This document shows, piece by piece, positions 34,321-42,327 of a DNA stretch of 64,000 nucleotides (positions are counted from its first letter, which is position 1; each line of letters starts with the position of its first letter). Made by a program: the position numbers and the translations under genes. Source of the DNA: Shinella sp. SUS2 (lineage in GTDB: Bacteria; Pseudomonadota; Alphaproteobacteria; Rhizobiales; Rhizobiaceae); NCBI RefSeq assembly GCF_001262505.1, contig NZ_KQ410726.1, forward strand, positions 186,001 to 250,000, in the 5' to 3' direction. Under the pieces are notes generated by a model that saw only the letters and a program-made list of their open reading frames with translations, made no database searches and was not told the origin of the DNA.

Positions 34321-34354
34321 CATGAAATATCCAGAAAATTCCGGATATTTCATG
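34301..34354. promoter_or_regulatory. DeoR-type operator: decamer repeats plus inverted copy
   Basis: CACGAAATTA, CACGAATAAT and CATGAAATAT follow one another at exactly ten-base steps (34301, 34311, 34321). The last is repeated in inverse at 34345-34354, within a perfect 12-base inverted repeat (34321-34332 / 34343-34354). On the other strand each unit reads TTTCRTG, like the TTTC repeats bound by DeoR-family repressors. Confidence 0.7.
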
Positions 34355-34376
34355 CATCAATGGTAAGGAGTAAGAC

Positions 34377-34742
34377 ATGCTGATCTTGATTGCCGGCCCC
34401 TATCGTTCGGGCACCGGAGACGATCCCGTGAAGATGACGGAGAACCTGAAGCGGCTGGAGGCGCCGTCCTATGCGCTGTTCAAGGCGGGCCATGTGCCGA
34501 TGATCGGCGAATGGGTGGCGCTGCCCGTCTGGCATGCGGCCGGGGGCGAGACGGTGGGCGACGCACTGCACGAGGAGATTTTCTACCCGACGGCGCACCG
34601 CCTGCTCGAACTCTGCGAGGGCGTGCTGCGCCTTCCGGGGGACTCCAAGGGGGCGGACAACGACGTGCGCATCGCCCGCGAGCGCGGCATTCCGGTCTGG
34701 CACCGGCTGGAGGACGTGCCGGGCTGCGCGGCGGCTGCATAA
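34377..34742 (+). CDS. DUF4406-like protein (nucleoside deoxyribosyltransferase fold)
   Basis: A 121-residue cytoplasmic protein. MLILIAGPYRSGTGDDPVKM at the N-terminus and the later GDSKGADNDVRIARERGIPVW are the two signature strands of the DUF4406 / nucleoside 2-deoxyribosyltransferase-like fold. The GPYRSG loop would hold a nucleotide or sugar phosphate. AAGGAG precedes the ATG. It is the first gene after the DeoR operator. The substrate is unknown; a DeoR regulator suits a sugar- or nucleoside-phosphate role. Confidence 0.75.
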   Translation: MLILIAGPYRSGTGDDPVKMTENLKRLEAPSYALFKAGHVPMIGEWVALPVWHAAGGETVGDALHEEIFYPTAHRLLELCEGVLRLPGDSKGADNDVRIARERGIPVWHRLEDVPGCAAAA

Positions 34743-34849
34743 TTTTTGCAGGTCCCTGTCGGGAAGGGGCGCGGTGATCCGTCCTTGTGGCATAACGGGC
34801 GATCCGCCGCCGGCGGCGCCCGCGACATGGCAAACCAAGGAGAACGTTC

Positions 34850-35245
34850 ATGCGCATGATCTTCGTCAACCTGCTCGTCAAGGACCTGCCCGCGACCCGC
34901 CGTTTCTTCGGCGCCCTCGGCTTTTCCTTCAATGAGGCCTACAGCGACGAAACCGCCGCCTGCATGGTGGTGGACGACAACATCTTCGTCATGCACCTGA
35001 CGGAGCCGAAGTTCACCCAGTTCGTCACGGGCAAGGTCGGCGATCCCGAGGAGGCGACGCAGGTGCTAACCTGCCTTTCCGCCACGAGCCGTCAGGAGGT
35101 CGACGACATCAAGGTGAAAGCGCTCGCCGCCGGCGGGCGCGAATGGAAGCCGAACATCGAGTTCGGCCCGATGTACGGCTGCTCCTTCCAGGATCCGAAC
35201 GGCAATGTCTGGGAGTTCATGCACATGGACCAGTCGGGCGGCTGA
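34850..35245 (+). CDS. VOC family (glyoxalase-like) protein
   Basis: A 131-residue vicinal-oxygen-chelate protein of the extradiol/glyoxalase fold. MRMIFVNLLVKDLPATRRFF begins repeat 1 and CSFQDPNGNVWEFMHMD ends repeat 2; the His in VMHLTEP and the Glu in WEFMH are plausible metal ligands. AAGGAGAA precedes the ATG. It lies 107 bases after the DUF4406 gene and may be co-transcribed. The RIME-like repeat follows. Confidence 0.85.
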   Translation: MRMIFVNLLVKDLPATRRFFGALGFSFNEAYSDETAACMVVDDNIFVMHLTEPKFTQFVTGKVGDPEEATQVLTCLSATSRQEVDDIKVKALAAGGREWKPNIEFGPMYGCSFQDPNGNVWEFMHMDQSGG

Positions 35246-35281
35246 GGGCGGGCGAGGGACTGCGCGGAGACTGGCGTCCCG

Positions 35282-35431
35282 CACCTCATCCGCCTGCCGG
35301 CACCCTCTCCCCACAAGCGGGGAGAAGGAAAGGGCGGAAATGTCTGGGAAATTGGCGCCGTTTCGGGAAAGCGGTGCGGCAACTCCTTCTCCCCGCCTGC
35401 GGGGAGAAGGTCGCGGCAGCGGGATGAGGGG
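35282..35431. repeat. RIME-like mosaic repeat (copy 3)
   Basis: A 150-base element bounded by CACCTCATCC and GGGATGAGGGG, with palindromes CTCTCCCCACAAGCGGGGAG and CTTCTCCCCGCCTGCGGGG. Its right end runs into CCTTTTTC and could terminate the VOC gene transcript. Confidence 0.8.
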
Positions 35432-35481
35432 CCTTTTTCACTCTATGAGACCCGCATCCCCGGCGATTGCTCCGTAAGATC

Positions 35482-35829
35482 CTACGCCAACAGCTTGCGC
35501 AGCCGCGCAGGCGCCTTGAGGCGCCAGGCCTCGGTCATCCGCTGCCGCAGTTCCGCATCGCCGATCGCGGCGGCGCGCAGGAGGAGGGCCGGCCAACCAT
35601 TGTAGTGGTCCGTCTCATAGTAGATTTCGGGCGCCATCTCGATCAGGCGCTCCTTCTCGTCCATCGGCGCCATCAAGACCAAGGTCTCGGCATCCTTGAT
35701 GCGCAGGAAGAGTTTTCCCGCCACCTTGAGTGCGGGCGTGCCGTAGGATGTGCCCGTCTCGACGCCCGGCAGGCCTGTTGCGAGGCGCTGGAGCCGCGCC
35801 AGGAGCGCTTCGGTCGTGTCTTCAGGCAT
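35482..35829 (-). CDS. MmcQ/YjbR family protein
   Basis: A 115-residue protein of the MmcQ/YjbR family (CyaY-like fold). Signature stretches are LPGVETGTSYGTPALKVAGK (about 19-38) with RIKDAETLVL, and ETDHYNGWPALLLR near the C-terminus. Members are called putative DNA-binding or helicase-associated proteins, but the biochemical role is not established. GAGGA precedes the ATG at 35829. The frame stays open upstream without family support. Confidence 0.85.
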   Translation of the reverse strand: MPEDTTEALLARLQRLATGLPGVETGTSYGTPALKVAGKLFLRIKDAETLVLMAPMDEKERLIEMAPEIYYETDHYNGWPALLLRAAAIGDAELRQRMTEAWRLKAPARLRKLLA

Positions 35830-35884
35830 GTGCCATCCTCCCCGGCCAGGATAGACCGGACCGGGGGGAACGGCGAGGGGAGGA

Positions 35885-36079
35885 TCAGAGTGGCCGGGTG
35901 CAGGCCTCGGCCCGCAGGGCCGGGGTACGGAAGAGCCCGAAGGGCAGGTCGCCGAGCGCGCGCGAATCCATCGCCTCGATCTCGGGATGGGACAGCGGGT
36001 CGCGCAGCCAGACGGGCGCTTCCGCAGCATCGGCCTCGGCACGCAGTGCTTCTGCGGCTCTGGAGAAAATCTTGAACAT
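35885..36079 (-). CDS. Small hypothetical protein, 64 residues
   Basis: A 64-residue protein beginning MFKIFSRAAEALRAEADAAE, an amphipathic, Ala/Glu-rich helix, followed by APVWLRDPLSHPEIEAMDSR. AAGGAGAA sits at ideal distance from the ATG 36079, which supports translation. I recognise no family. It lies 55 bases upstream of the MmcQ gene on the same strand and diverges from the LysR gene. Confidence 0.6.
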   Translation of the reverse strand: MFKIFSRAAEALRAEADAAEAPVWLRDPLSHPEIEAMDSRALGDLPFGLFRTPALRAEACTRPL

Positions 36080-36167
36080 TGCCTTCTCCTTGTGGTTCGT
36101 TACCATGGATGATGGCTGATAATCGCGCTGAAAGGCCGTTCCCGCAATCGAGCAGTTCAGGATGAGG

Positions 36168-36184
36168 ATATAGAAAAGCTATAT
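36168..36184. promoter_or_regulatory. Inverted repeat at the LysR gene start
   Basis: ATATAG and CTATAT flank AAAAG and overlap the ATG of the LysR gene by two bases. The T-N11-A layout suits a LysR-type site and autoregulation. Confidence 0.45.
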
Positions 36185-37124
36185 GAGAAACCTCAATCGC
36201 GTGCATCTCAACGGCCTGCGGGCGCTGGAAGCGGTGGGTCGGCTCGGCTCGCTGCAGGCGGCGGCGGAAGAGCTCGGCGTAACGGTGGGCGCGGTGAGCC
36301 AGCAGATCATCAAGGCGGAGGACCAGCTCGGCCGGGCGATCTTCGACCGCACCGCGCGCGGCCTGCAGCAGACCGCCTTCGGCACACCGTTCCTCGCGCG
36401 GCTTTCGGCAGGTTTCGGCCAGCTTTCCGAGGCGGTCGCCACCACCCAGCGCCGCGACGATGCGATCCTGACGATTTCGGTCGCGCCGATCTTCGCCTCG
36501 CGCTGGCTCATCCACCGCATCGACCGTTTCGCCGCCGCCCATCCCGATATCAGCCTGCGCATCGAGGCCTCGACGACGCTGGTCGATCTGGCGCGCTCCG
36601 ATGTCGACCTCTGCATCCGTGTCGGCCCGGGCACCTGGCCGGATGTGGCGGCGGAATTCCTGGTGCCGCAGGTCGTCTTCCCGGTCTGCGCGCCGGCGCT
36701 GGCGGAGGGGATCCGGACGCCACAGGACCTGTCGGAGCAACCGGCCGTGGTCGACGGCAACGACGCCTTCACCTGGGAGCGCTGGCTGGCGCTTGCCGGG
36801 TTCGCCGTGCCGCCGCCCAAGGCGCGGCATGTCTTTTCCGATGCCTCGCTCTGCCTCGATGCGGCGCTGGCAGGGCAGGGCGTGCTGCTGGCCTATCCGG
36901 TACTGGCCTCCTGGGCACTGAAGGAGGGGCGGCTCGTCGCACCGTTCCCCATCCGGGTGGAAACCGGCATGGGCTATTATTTCGTGACGGCGCCGGGCGT
37001 GCCGGAGCCGCGCAAGGTTTCGCTGTTCAAGCGCTGGCTGCGCGCGGCGCTCGCCGAGGACGAGGACGGCTTTGCCGGCGCGGTCATTCCGGCTCGGCGA
37101 GCCGCGTCGCTATCATCGCCTTGA
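36183..37124 (+). CDS. LysR family regulator, GcvA-like
   Basis: A 313-residue LysR-type regulator. The N-terminal helix-turn-helix is in [30 protein letters not shown] (split 18-47), in the GcvA form with AVSQQI. The periplasmic-binding-like sensor domain covers about 92-295. No other ATG is near; the ATG 36183 has no strong ribosome-binding site and overlaps an inverted repeat. Target genes are not obvious: the divergent small gene or the convergent GST gene are candidates. Its last 41 bases overlap the GST gene tail-to-tail. Confidence 0.85.
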   Translation: MRNLNRVHLNGLRALEAVGRLGSLQAAAEELGVTVGAVSQQIIKAEDQLGRAIFDRTARGLQQTAFGTPFLARLSAGFGQLSEAVATTQRRDDAILTISVAPIFASRWLIHRIDRFAAAHPDISLRIEASTTLVDLARSDVDLCIRVGPGTWPDVAAEFLVPQVVFPVCAPALAEGIRTPQDLSEQPAVVDGNDAFTWERWLALAGFAVPPPKARHVFSDASLCLDAALAGQGVLLAYPVLASWALKEGRLVAPFPIRVETGMGYYFVTAPGVPEPRKVSLFKRWLRAALAEDEDGFAGAVIPARRAASLSSP

Positions 37125-37743
37125 AGGCCGGGCGCGCCTGGCAGGCCGCAAGCCAGGCCTTGACGTTCGGTGCCGCGTCGAAGAGCTGCTCCTGGCTCAT
37201 CGCATAGCGGAAGACCTCCGCAAGGTTGAGGTCGGCGACGGTGAAGCGGTCGCCGACGACATGGCCGGTGGCGGCAAGATGGGCATCCAGCCGCCTGAAA
37301 CAGGTTCTCAGCGCCCGCGCGGCGCCGCGGATGGCAAGACGGCCTTCCTCGCTCTCGGCGGACTTGCTGTTGTTCAGCATGATGATCTTCACGGCATGCG
37401 GCTCGACCTCGGTTGCCGCCCACATCGTCCATTGCAGCATGTCCGCCTCTTCGGTGATCGTCTGGCCGGAGAGCGGGCCGCCATGCTTGCGGGCGAGGTA
37501 GAGGTTGATCGCCAGTGATTCCATCATGACGAAGCCATCGTCGTCGATGCAGGGAATGAGGCCGGTCGGATTGACGGCGAGAAACGCCGGCGACTGGGTG
37601 TTGAGCGGGGCGTCGGCCGCCTGCGGGTCGTCGAGCCGGTAGGCCTGGATGACCGGCACGCTTTCGAAGGGAAGACCGAGTTCGCCGGCAAGCCAGTAGT
37701 TGCGCGAGGCGCGCGAGCGGTAGACGCCGTAGATGGTGAGCAT
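37084..37743 (-). CDS. Glutathione S-transferase family protein
   Basis: A 219-residue GST. The thioredoxin-like half has [20 protein letters not shown], where Ser10 or Arg/Tyr nearby could act on glutathione, the cis-Pro in [13 protein letters not shown], and the ES pair ([10 protein letters not shown]) that binds the gamma-Glu. The helical half starts near 88 and has [19 protein letters not shown] precedes the ATG. Beta- or theta-like class; substrate unknown. Confidence 0.88.
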   Translation of the reverse strand: MLTIYGVYRSRASRNYWLAGELGLPFESVPVIQAYRLDDPQAADAPLNTQSPAFLAVNPTGLIPCIDDDGFVMMESLAINLYLARKHGGPLSGQTITEEADMLQWTMWAATEVEPHAVKIIMLNNSKSAESEEGRLAIRGAARALRTCFRRLDAHLAATGHVVGDRFTVADLNLAEVFRYAMSQEQLFDAAPNVKAWLAACQARPAFKAMIATRLAEPE

Positions 37744-38001
37744 GGATCCTCCCTGGGATGCCCGGCTTGGTGCGGGCTTGCGTCAGAACAAAGAACCCGG
37801 ACGATCTCTCGCGCTAGATGAAAGGCGAAACGGCCCGGGCCGCGCCGCACCATAGGCGGCGGTTCGGGGAAGCGGTAGAGCGCCGGCCTGATCGATCCAT
37901 GAATTGTCGTGATGGTGCCGGGCCTGCTTTGTCGCATTGACCTTCCGCCGGCCTGGGGCTAAGGGCGAAGGGTCCGTGCGGATCGCGGATGGGGACGACC
38001 G

Positions 38002-38385
38002 ATGACACGACGCATGACACGCTGGGCCGCTTTCCTGCGCATTCTCTGCGCGGTTGCCCTGCTGTTCGTCGGTTTCGCCCACCAGCCGGCCTCGGCCACC
38101 CAGCCGAGCGCGCTGGAGCTCACCCAGTACGTTCTTCCCGACGGCACCCTGCCGGACATCTGCCTCAACGACATGGTCGACGGCAAGGTCAAGCATGTGA
38201 CGCCGGTGAAGTGCGAGGCCTGCCGCATCGGCAGTGCCATGCTGATACCGGCGCCGGCCGATCTTGACGGCGCCGTGTTTGTCTTCCGCCGTGTCGCGGC
38301 GCTCCCCCTCATCGAGGAGGCGTTGCGCCCGCGGCGCGAGCGTCCCGGCGCGCCGCCCCGTGCGCCTCCCTTCCTGTCTGCCTGA
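38002..38385 (+). CDS. Exported Cys-pair protein (DUF2946-like), copper operon
   Basis: A 127-residue protein with a signal peptide (about 1-32, ending PASATQP). The mature part has ICLNDM and VKCEACRIG, so three Cys residues that could bind copper or form disulfides, then a Pro/Arg-rich tail ending PPFLSA. The layout is like DUF2946 proteins that sit beside copper chaperones. GGGGA precedes the ATG. It begins the unit with the PepSY and PCuAC genes downstream. The family assignment is tentative. Confidence 0.6.
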   Translation: MTRRMTRWAAFLRILCAVALLFVGFAHQPASATQPSALELTQYVLPDGTLPDICLNDMVDGKVKHVTPVKCEACRIGSAMLIPAPADLDGAVFVFRRVAALPLIEEALRPRRERPGAPPRAPPFLSA

Positions 38386-38448
38386 TCGTTGCGCCCGCAC
38401 GCCGGTTTACCGCCGTGTGCCGAAACTCCAGCCTGACAGGACCCTTGC

Positions 38449-39837
38449 ATGTCCGTGATTTCCGATGCGCCGGCCGTTGCCGCCGCCGAACCCTCCGCGC
38501 TCGCGCAGCGCCTCTACCGCGCCATCTGGCGATGGCACTTCTTCGCCGGCCTTCTCGCCGTGCCCTTCATGATCAGCCTTGCCATCACCGGCGGGCTCTA
38601 CCTCTTCAACGACGAGATCGACGCCAGCCTGTTCCGCTACCGCAATTATGTCGCGGTCGGCGGCACGGAGCTGCCGCCCTCGGCCATCGTGGAAAAGGCC
38701 GTCACCGCCGTGCCCGGCGCGGCGCTCTCCTCCTACCGCACGCCGGCCGGCACGGACCGCTCGGCCCGCGTGACCGTCTCCACCGAGGCCGGCAAGGTGC
38801 TGGTCTTCGTCAATCCCTATGACGGTGCCGTTCTGGATACGGTCGGCGCCAAGGAGGAGTTCAACCAGGTCGTCGAGGACCTGCACAGCCTCGATTACTT
38901 CGGCACCTCCTGGGAGCGCATCATCGAGGTCGTCGCCGGGTTTGCGGTGGTGCTCGTCCTGACCGGGGTCTATCTCTGGTGGCCGCGCAACCAGACGGGC
39001 GGCGTGCTCAGCGTGCGCGGCACGCCGGCCCGGCGCGTCTTCTGGCGCGACCTGCATGCCGTCACCGGCATCTTCGCCGCCGTGCTCATCCTGTTCCTGG
39101 CCTTCAGCGGCCTGCTGTGGACGGGTTTCTGGGGCAGCAAGGTCAACGGTTATCTCACGGCGAACGGCATGGGCTATCCGGTCGAGCTGTGGGACCGGGT
39201 GCCGCATTCCATGCTGGTCACCACGGATGTGCTGCCGAAGACCGCCTGGCTCCTGGAAAACGCGCCGGTGCCGACTTCCACGCCGCCGGGCGAGGGGCAG
39301 GTGGCACTGCCCGCCATCGGCCTCGACAATGCTGTATCGATCGCCAACGCCGCCGGCATGCTGCCCGGCTACGACCTCTCGCCGCCCTCGGGCGAGACCG
39401 GTGTCTACACTGCGGCGATCTATCCGGCCGACCTGCAATACGAGCGTACGCTGCACATCGACCAGTATACCGGCGAACGCCTCGTCGATACCGCCTATGC
39501 CGACTATCCGGCGACCGGCAAGCTGATCGAATGGGGCATCAACGTGCACAAGGGGCAGGAGTGGGGGCTGTTCAACCAGCTTCTCATGCTCTCCACCTGC
39601 CTCGTCGTCATCGCGATGAGCCTGTCGGGTGTCGTCATGTGGTGGAAGCGCCGGCCGAAGGGCCGCATCGGCGTGCCGCCCGGCCCGCGCGAGGGGCGCA
39701 TCTATGCGGGCCTGTGGGCCATCGCCGCCGTCTTCGGCGTGCTCTTCCCGCTGACCGGCCTCACCATCCTCGCCATGATCCTCCTCGACCAGGTCGTCAT
39801 CCGCTTCGTGCCGCCGCTGCGGCGCTTCTTTTCCTGA
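38449..39837 (+). CDS. PepSY-associated transmembrane protein
   Basis: A 462-residue inner-membrane protein with four main helices (about 33-55, 160-182, 205-228, 385-410) plus two near the C-terminus. Conserved His residues lie in WHFFAGLLAVPF, RDLHAVTGIFA and NVHKGQEWGL, and the large periplasmic loops contain PepSY domains. Relatives act in haem- or flavin-linked reduction of iron or copper outside the membrane. AGGA precedes the ATG. Twenty-six bases separate it from the PCuAC gene, and it follows the DUF2946-like gene by 63. Confidence 0.85.
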   Translation: MSVISDAPAVAAAEPSALAQRLYRAIWRWHFFAGLLAVPFMISLAITGGLYLFNDEIDASLFRYRNYVAVGGTELPPSAIVEKAVTAVPGAALSSYRTPAGTDRSARVTVSTEAGKVLVFVNPYDGAVLDTVGAKEEFNQVVEDLHSLDYFGTSWERIIEVVAGFAVVLVLTGVYLWWPRNQTGGVLSVRGTPARRVFWRDLHAVTGIFAAVLILFLAFSGLLWTGFWGSKVNGYLTANGMGYPVELWDRVPHSMLVTTDVLPKTAWLLENAPVPTSTPPGEGQVALPAIGLDNAVSIANAAGMLPGYDLSPPSGETGVYTAAIYPADLQYERTLHIDQYTGERLVDTAYADYPATGKLIEWGINVHKGQEWGLFNQLLMLSTCLVVIAMSLSGVVMWWKRRPKGRIGVPPGPREGRIYAGLWAIAAVFGVLFPLTGLTILAMILLDQVVIRFVPPLRRFFS

Positions 39838-39863
39838 ACCGAAAGCCAGAAAGGATTTTTTCC

Positions 39864-40361
39864 ATGAAACGTATTCTTGCCTCCGTCGTCGCCCTGGCGC
39901 TCTCCGCCTCGGCCGTCTTCGCCCACGAGTTCACCCTCGGCAACCTGGAGATCGGCCATCCCGCCTCCAAGGCGACGCTGCCGGGCCAGCCCGTCGGCGG
40001 CGGTTTCATGACCATCACCAACAAGGGCACCGAGGCCGACCGCCTCGTCTCCGTCACCGCGCCTGACGTCTCCGACGACGTGCAGATCCACGAAATGGCC
40101 GTGGAGAACGACGTGATGAAGATGCGCCAGCTGCCCGACGGCATCGAGATCCCGGCCGGCGCCAAGGTCGAGCTGAAGTCCGGCGGCCTGCACGTCATGT
40201 TCATGCGTATCAAGCATCCCTTCAAGGAAGGCGAGACATTCAAGGCGACGCTGAATTTCGAGAAGGCCGGCAAGATCGACGTGGATTTCAAGATCGAGGC
40301 CGCCAAGCCGGGTGCCAAGCCGGCTGACGGCGCCGCCGCCAGCCATGAAGGCCACCAATAG
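39864..40361 (+). CDS. PCuAC copper chaperone
   Basis: A 165-residue periplasmic Cu(I) chaperone (DUF461). Signal peptide about 1-20 (ending AVFAHEF). Copper ligands His76 and Met78 (IHEMAV), Met87, His110 and Met112 (GLHVMFM) match the H-x(10)-M-x(21-22)-H-x-M motif. The C-terminal ASHEGHQ adds two His. PCuAC loads the CuA or CuB site of cytochrome oxidase with help from ScoI. AAAGGA precedes the ATG. No sco gene is in the window. Confidence 0.92.
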   Translation: MKRILASVVALALSASAVFAHEFTLGNLEIGHPASKATLPGQPVGGGFMTITNKGTEADRLVSVTAPDVSDDVQIHEMAVENDVMKMRQLPDGIEIPAGAKVELKSGGLHVMFMRIKHPFKEGETFKATLNFEKAGKIDVDFKIEAAKPGAKPADGAAASHEGHQ

Positions 40362-40615
40362 TGGCTGCGGGTGAAGAGACGCGAGCGAGCGGGCGGCCGC
40401 TCGTCCTGCGGCTTGCCTATGCCTTCCCCGTTTTCGGGTGGATGCTGCGGGAAGCCGCCGAGGGCCCGGCGGTCGCCAAGACGCTGTTCGTCGTCAATTG
40501 CCTGCTGATCTGGATCCTCGCGATCGCGATCTTCGGCTACCCCGCGATCATCCTGCCGGCGCTCGCCATGGTGCCGGTGATCTTCACGGTGCTGATCCTG
40601 ATCACCAAGGGGTGA
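40361..40615 (+). CDS. Small membrane protein at end of the copper operon
   Basis: An 84-residue protein with two hydrophobic helices (about 40-60 and 62-82). It starts with GTG at 40361, the last base of the PCuAC stop codon (TAGTG), so translation is coupled. It opens MAAGEETRASGRPLVLRLAY. No family is recognised. The tight coupling suggests a role with the copper chaperone or PepSY protein. Confidence 0.7.
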   Translation: MAAGEETRASGRPLVLRLAYAFPVFGWMLREAAEGPAVAKTLFVVNCLLIWILAIAIFGYPAIILPALAMVPVIFTVLILITKG

Positions 40616-40640
40616 TGGTGGCCACCAGGGGATGAGAGCG

Positions 40641-40671
40641 GATGAGGGGGCGATGCGGCTGCCCCCTCATC
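40641..40671. terminator. Hairpin between convergent genes
   Basis: GATGAGGGGGC (40641-40651) and GCCCCCTCATC (40661-40671) form a perfect 11-base stem. The arms resemble RIME ends (GATGAGGGG), so it may be a reduced repeat used as a terminator. Confidence 0.6.
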
Positions 40672-40725
40672 CACCATGGCGCCTCTCCGTTCGGGCAGGA
40701 AGGAGAGACGCGTCGCGGAACGGGG

Positions 40726-42093
40726 TCAGCCCGTCCGGTTCCGTTCGATCGTCAGATGCGCGAAGGTCGAGCCCTCGCTTGCAAGGTCTCCGGTGGTGCG
40801 CTCGTTCCAGCGGTAGCCGGCAATGGCGCCGTTCGGGGTATCCTCGAAGATATTGCCGGAGATGAGGGCCGAGCCCGCTTCCTCCACGACCGTCACCGCA
40901 CAGCCGACCGGGCTCTGGCGCACCAGATTGCCGCTGACGACGAGGCCGCGCATATAGGGCCCCCAGCCGAGCATCAGCCCCCATTTCGGGGCATTCTCCA
41001 CCGTGTTGCCGGAGACGACCGTATCGGCCTCCACGGCAATGCCGAAGCCGAAGCCGGCGCCGTCGTGGACATAGGGGCCTTCGAGCTTCAGGTTGCGCAC
41101 CACGTTGCCGCTGACGGTGGCCAGCCGCCCGCCCTCGTCGAAATTGACGATGAGGATGCCGTTGGCGGCGCCGTCGACGAGGTTGCTGTTGACCAGTGCG
41201 CCCTCGAAGCCGAATTCGGAGTAGATCGCCGTCTCGCCGCTGTCGAGACAGGTGTTGCCCGCTATCTGCACGTTGGAGCCGGCATTGGCGCGGATGGCGG
41301 AAAAGGCGCAGCCGGAAATGTGGTTGTTGCTGATCATCACCGCGTCGGCGCGGAAGATGTTGATGCCGTTGCCATATTGGCCGGTGCCGCCATGGGTGGC
41401 GGAAATCCGGGCGATGCGGTTGCCCGAGACGATCGTGCCGTCGCGGCCCTTTTCCCAGCGGTGGATGAGGATGCCGCCGTTGCCGCAGTCGAAGACGTGG
41501 TTGCCGGTGACCGAGAGGTCGCGGCTCTCGACGGCATAGAGCGCGTATTCGGCCGCGCCCGAAAGCCGGCTGCGCTCGACGCGCCCGCCGCAGCGCTGCA
41601 GGCTGACGGCGGTCTTGGAAGAGCCCTGGATCTCGCAGTTCTCGATGATCACATTGGCGACGTTGCTGAAATGCACGAGACCGTCCACCGTGTCGCCGAG
41701 CCAGCGGTTCGCCCCGTCGATGACGAGATTGGCAAGCTCGATCCGACCCGCGCCATCGGCCGCGAAGAGGTGGCCGTCGCCACCATAGACGATGCGGGTG
41801 GCGCCCGGTACGCCGGTGAGGCGGGTGTTGTCGGGCAGCGTGATGTTGGAGACGACATAGTCGCCCGGCGGCAGGAAGACCGGCGTGTTCTTCGCCGCCG
41901 CGTCCTTCAGCAGCCTGGCGAAGGCCTTGCTCTTGCGGTCGCCCGCCCCGGGACGGATGCCGTGCGCCGACGCATCGATGCTGCCCCTGAGGTCGACGTC
42001 GACGACCGGCAGCTGTGTGCGGGCGTGTACCGGGGCGGCGATGCCTGCCGCGCCGAGACCGAGACCTGAGAGGAATAACCGTCTGCTAACCAT
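40726..42093 (-). CDS. Tat-exported right-handed parallel beta-helix protein (TIGR03808-like)
   Basis: A 455-residue protein. The N-terminal MVSRRLFLSGLGLGAAGIAA is a twin-arginine signal with Ala-rich cleavage before RTQLP. The mature part is made of repeated strands such as NVIIENCEIQG, LSVTGNHVFDCG, AVMISNNHISG, TVVSGNTVENA and LVVSGNLVRQS, each with an SGN or ENC turn, the pattern of parallel beta-helix (pectin-lyase-like) folds. The family is known in rhizobia as a Tat-translocated repeat protein of unknown role; a carbohydrate ligand is likely. AAGGAG precedes the ATG 42093. Confidence 0.88.
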   Translation of the reverse strand: MVSRRLFLSGLGLGAAGIAAPVHARTQLPVVDVDLRGSIDASAHGIRPGAGDRKSKAFARLLKDAAAKNTPVFLPPGDYVVSNITLPDNTRLTGVPGATRIVYGGDGHLFAADGAGRIELANLVIDGANRWLGDTVDGLVHFSNVANVIIENCEIQGSSKTAVSLQRCGGRVERSRLSGAAEYALYAVESRDLSVTGNHVFDCGNGGILIHRWEKGRDGTIVSGNRIARISATHGGTGQYGNGINIFRADAVMISNNHISGCAFSAIRANAGSNVQIAGNTCLDSGETAIYSEFGFEGALVNSNLVDGAANGILIVNFDEGGRLATVSGNVVRNLKLEGPYVHDGAGFGFGIAVEADTVVSGNTVENAPKWGLMLGWGPYMRGLVVSGNLVRQSPVGCAVTVVEEAGSALISGNIFEDTPNGAIAGYRWNERTTGDLASEGSTFAHLTIERNRTG

Positions 42094-42327
42094 GAAAGCT
42101 CCTTGCCGGCAAAGGAGCAGGAACCGTGCCAGGTGGTGTTGTGCCGAAACGGCACGGTAAGGATGCTGCGCGCCAGGGTTGCCGAAATGGGGCGGAAGGC
42201 CCCGGATTGGCAGCATTTCGCCGGTTTCCTTTAGGGTTGGATAACGACTCTAGGTGTACCGTCGGGCATTCCGAAAGGAGAGGCGGCCGGCAATGTCTTT
42301 CCTCGCGTTTGGGACTTGCAGGGATTC

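Noticed and set aside
37744..38001. Possible small gene in the 258-base gap between the GST and DUF2946-like genes.
   Set aside because: No frame combines a start, ribosome-binding site and plausible composition; only a regulatory region is likely.
42123..42160. Nested palindromes around GTGCCGAAACGGCAC upstream of the Tat protein gene.
   Set aside because: It could be an operator or hairpin, but there is no neighbouring regulator or U tract to support either, so I did not annotate it.
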